From positions 29,821-49,575 of the forward strand of contig BQKZ01003029.1 of the NCBI GenBank assembly GCA_036244855.1: DNA of 19,755 nt. The letters are read 5' to 3'. Every line of letters starts with the position of its first letter. The stretch's first letter is position 1. The stretch is from Temnopleurus reevesii (lineage: Eukaryota > Echinodermata > Echinoidea > Temnopleuroida > Temnopleuridae). The notes beneath the pieces were generated by a model. It ran no database searches, was not told the DNA's origin, and was given only the letters and a program-made list of their open reading frames with translations. Positions 19,244 to 19,755 of this stretch are shown here, one piece after another. Made by a program: the position numbers and the translations under genes.

Positions 19244-19285
19244 GTCCTACTGGAGCTTGAAAAGACAACTTATATTTGTATTCTA
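19244..19285 (+). pseudogene. Decayed linker exon, copy 1 of 4
   Basis: A T-rich tract ending TTTCTTTCTAG is followed by GTC CTA CTG GAG CTT GAA AAG ACA (VLLELEKT), after which the sequence departs from the exon. The first seven or so codons match the intact copy at 19658 except for one GCC-to-GAA change and later drift. Confidence 0.72.
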
Positions 19286-19389
19286 TACTTATGTTTTAAG
19301 AATTGTGAAGTTACAAAAAGTGTTACAACTTTTGAAATGGTTGTAATTACTTTAATGATCCCAACCGTTCTTTACCTTCATCTTTGTAG

Positions 19390-19460
19390 GGTCTACTAGA
19401 GCTTGCCAGGAGCAGAGCACACTATCTAGTATTGTTAGAAGAATCATGGAAGTGCAAAAA
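19390..19460 (+). pseudogene. Linker exon, copy 2 of 4, frameshifted by a 13-bp deletion
   Basis: This copy follows CTTCATCTTTGTAG and matches the 19658 exon almost to its ATCATGGA segment. It lacks 13 bp from the part coding for KTLFEE, which puts everything after LELA out of frame. It also has a small difference just after the acceptor (GGTCTACT in place of GTCCTACT). The downstream match (AGCAGAGCAC, then CTATCTAGTAT, GTTAGAAGAATCATGGA) is near-perfect, so the duplication is recent relative to the surrounding drift. A possible donor GTCTCA follows AAAAAG near 19461. Confidence 0.8.
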
Positions 19461-19514
19461 GGTCTCAACCACTTTTTACTTATTTCAAATATTTCTTTAC
19501 CTTCATCTCTCTAG

Positions 19515-19553
19515 GTCCTACTGGAGCTTGCCAAGACGTTGTTTGAGGAGTGA
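19515..19553 (+). pseudogene. Linker exon, copy 3 of 4, truncated by TGA
   Basis: After the acceptor CTTCATCTCTCTAG, twelve codons (VLLELAKTLFEE) are the same as in the intact copy apart from one silent change. A TGA at 19551-19553 then ends the frame and the sequence turns into the intron-like spacer that also follows copy 1. If this acceptor were chosen, the transcript would meet a premature stop. Confidence 0.8.
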
Positions 19554-19657
19554 AATATGCTAGAATTACAAAGTTACACAAAGTATTAAAAGTTTTGGAA
19601 ATGGTTGTAATTAGTTTTTTAATGGTTTCAACTGTTTCTTTACCTTCATCTTTTTAG

Positions 19658-19755
19658 GTCCTACTGGAACTTGCCAAGACGTTGTTTGAGGAGCAGAGCA
19701 CGCTATCTAGTATCGTTAGAAGAATCATGGAGCTACTCCTCTCACTACTACGGTG
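19658..19755 (+). CDS. PDE linker-helix exon, last and intact copy, cut by window end
   Basis: The exon follows a strong acceptor (CTTCATCTTTTTAG) and is open to the end of the window, 32 full codons in phase 0. It begins VLLELAKTLFEEQ and continues with STLSSIVRRIM and a leucine-rich stretch ending LLR. The family has the same layout (VLLDLA/LLEVV, then a conserved FEEQ, then a basic IxRKI helix) in the linker between GAF-A and GAF-B. It joins in frame to the exon ending at 16708 (RRNQ|VLLE). It is the fourth of four tandem copies of this exon start and the only one undamaged over its visible length, so it is the likely functional one. The true 3' end lies outside the window. Confidence 0.87.

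Larger units (their letters stand above)
16709..19657 (+). other. Intron between GAF-A exon and linker exon (2.9 kb)
   Basis: The donor is GTAAAT at 16709 and the intact acceptor ends at 19657. Three alternative acceptors in front of broken exon copies lie inside its last 420 bp. The rest holds foldback elements, a direct-repeat element and a SINE. Confidence 0.8.
975..19755 (+). other. Partial PDE5/6/11-type phosphodiesterase gene, GAF-A region (gene span)
   Basis: This is the span of a spliced gene, open at both ends. Three exons join in phase 0 and encode the second half of a GAF-A domain and the start of the helical linker to GAF-B. In this family GAF-A binds cGMP (or cAMP) and controls a C-terminal catalytic domain that hydrolyses cyclic nucleotides in the cytosol. 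The visible blocks, in order, are DPRFN, SMPI, GVAQVINK, the NKFDE signature, FCGIGINN, and RRNQ-VLLELA-LFEEQ. INK and FCGI-INNA look PDE11-like, while RRNQVLLELA looks PDE5-like, so I do not choose between them. GAF-B and the catalytic domain must lie downstream and the N-terminus upstream. The first exon contains a stop codon and several exon copies are decayed, so function is uncertain. A search of the joined translation against PDE5 and PDE11 would settle the subfamily. Confidence 0.8.
19230..19755 (+). repeat. Tandem array of acceptor-plus-exon units (125-146 bp spacing)
   Basis: Acceptor AGs end at 19243, 19389, 19514 and 19657, giving steps of 146, 125 and 143 bp. The units share the pre-acceptor sequence TTTCTTTACCTTCATCT and the spacer GAAATGGTTGTAATTA (19334 onward and again near 19598), so the duplicated unit included the intron end plus the exon start, not the exon alone. 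Confidence 0.85.

Overview
This is intron-rich metazoan nuclear DNA. There is no operon structure, no long open frame, and very dense microsatellites, tRNA-derived SINEs and foldback (MITE-like) elements. The SINE body and the short inverted-repeat elements look like those I know from marine invertebrate deuterostomes, sea urchins above all. I infer an echinoderm, probably a sea urchin, but the class is not proven by what is visible here.

The only gene I can support is a plus-strand fragment of a cyclic-nucleotide phosphodiesterase of the PDE5/PDE6/PDE11 group. Only part of its regulatory GAF-A domain is encoded. The pieces are an exon at 975-1142 (start of the DPRF block through the NKFDE motif), an exon at 16619-16708 (end of GAF-A) and an exon beginning at 19658 that runs off the window (linker helix). 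All exon joints seen are phase 0 with good splice sites, and the translation follows the family order. The catalytic HD-type domain is not in the window. The first exon carries an in-frame TAA at 1014-1016, where the family has a conserved tyrosine, so the locus is either a pseudogene, an allele or assembly with an error, or uses another exon copy.

The most unusual feature is that two different exons of this gene each sit in a local tandem array of decayed copies. Around the first exon there is a stub at 613 and broken copies at about 1390 and 1654. Before the last exon there are broken copies at 19244, 19390 and 19515, each behind its own acceptor AG, spaced 125-146 bp.

The 15.5-kb first intron (1143-16618) is mostly repeats: purine-rich blocks at 3.3-3.7, 5.66-5.86 and 5.94-6.14 kb; a 1.15-kb pyrimidine minisatellite at 6.54-7.70 kb; a CT tract near 10 kb; a modular AT-rich repeat family at 9.1-13.0 kb with a 967-bp tandem duplication; SINE pieces; and 3'-tail-like LINE fragments. 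The second intron (16709-19657) holds a cluster of foldback elements, an element bounded by direct repeats, and a minus-strand SINE with candidate target-site duplications. No rRNA, intact tRNA, CRISPR or bacterial-type features were seen.
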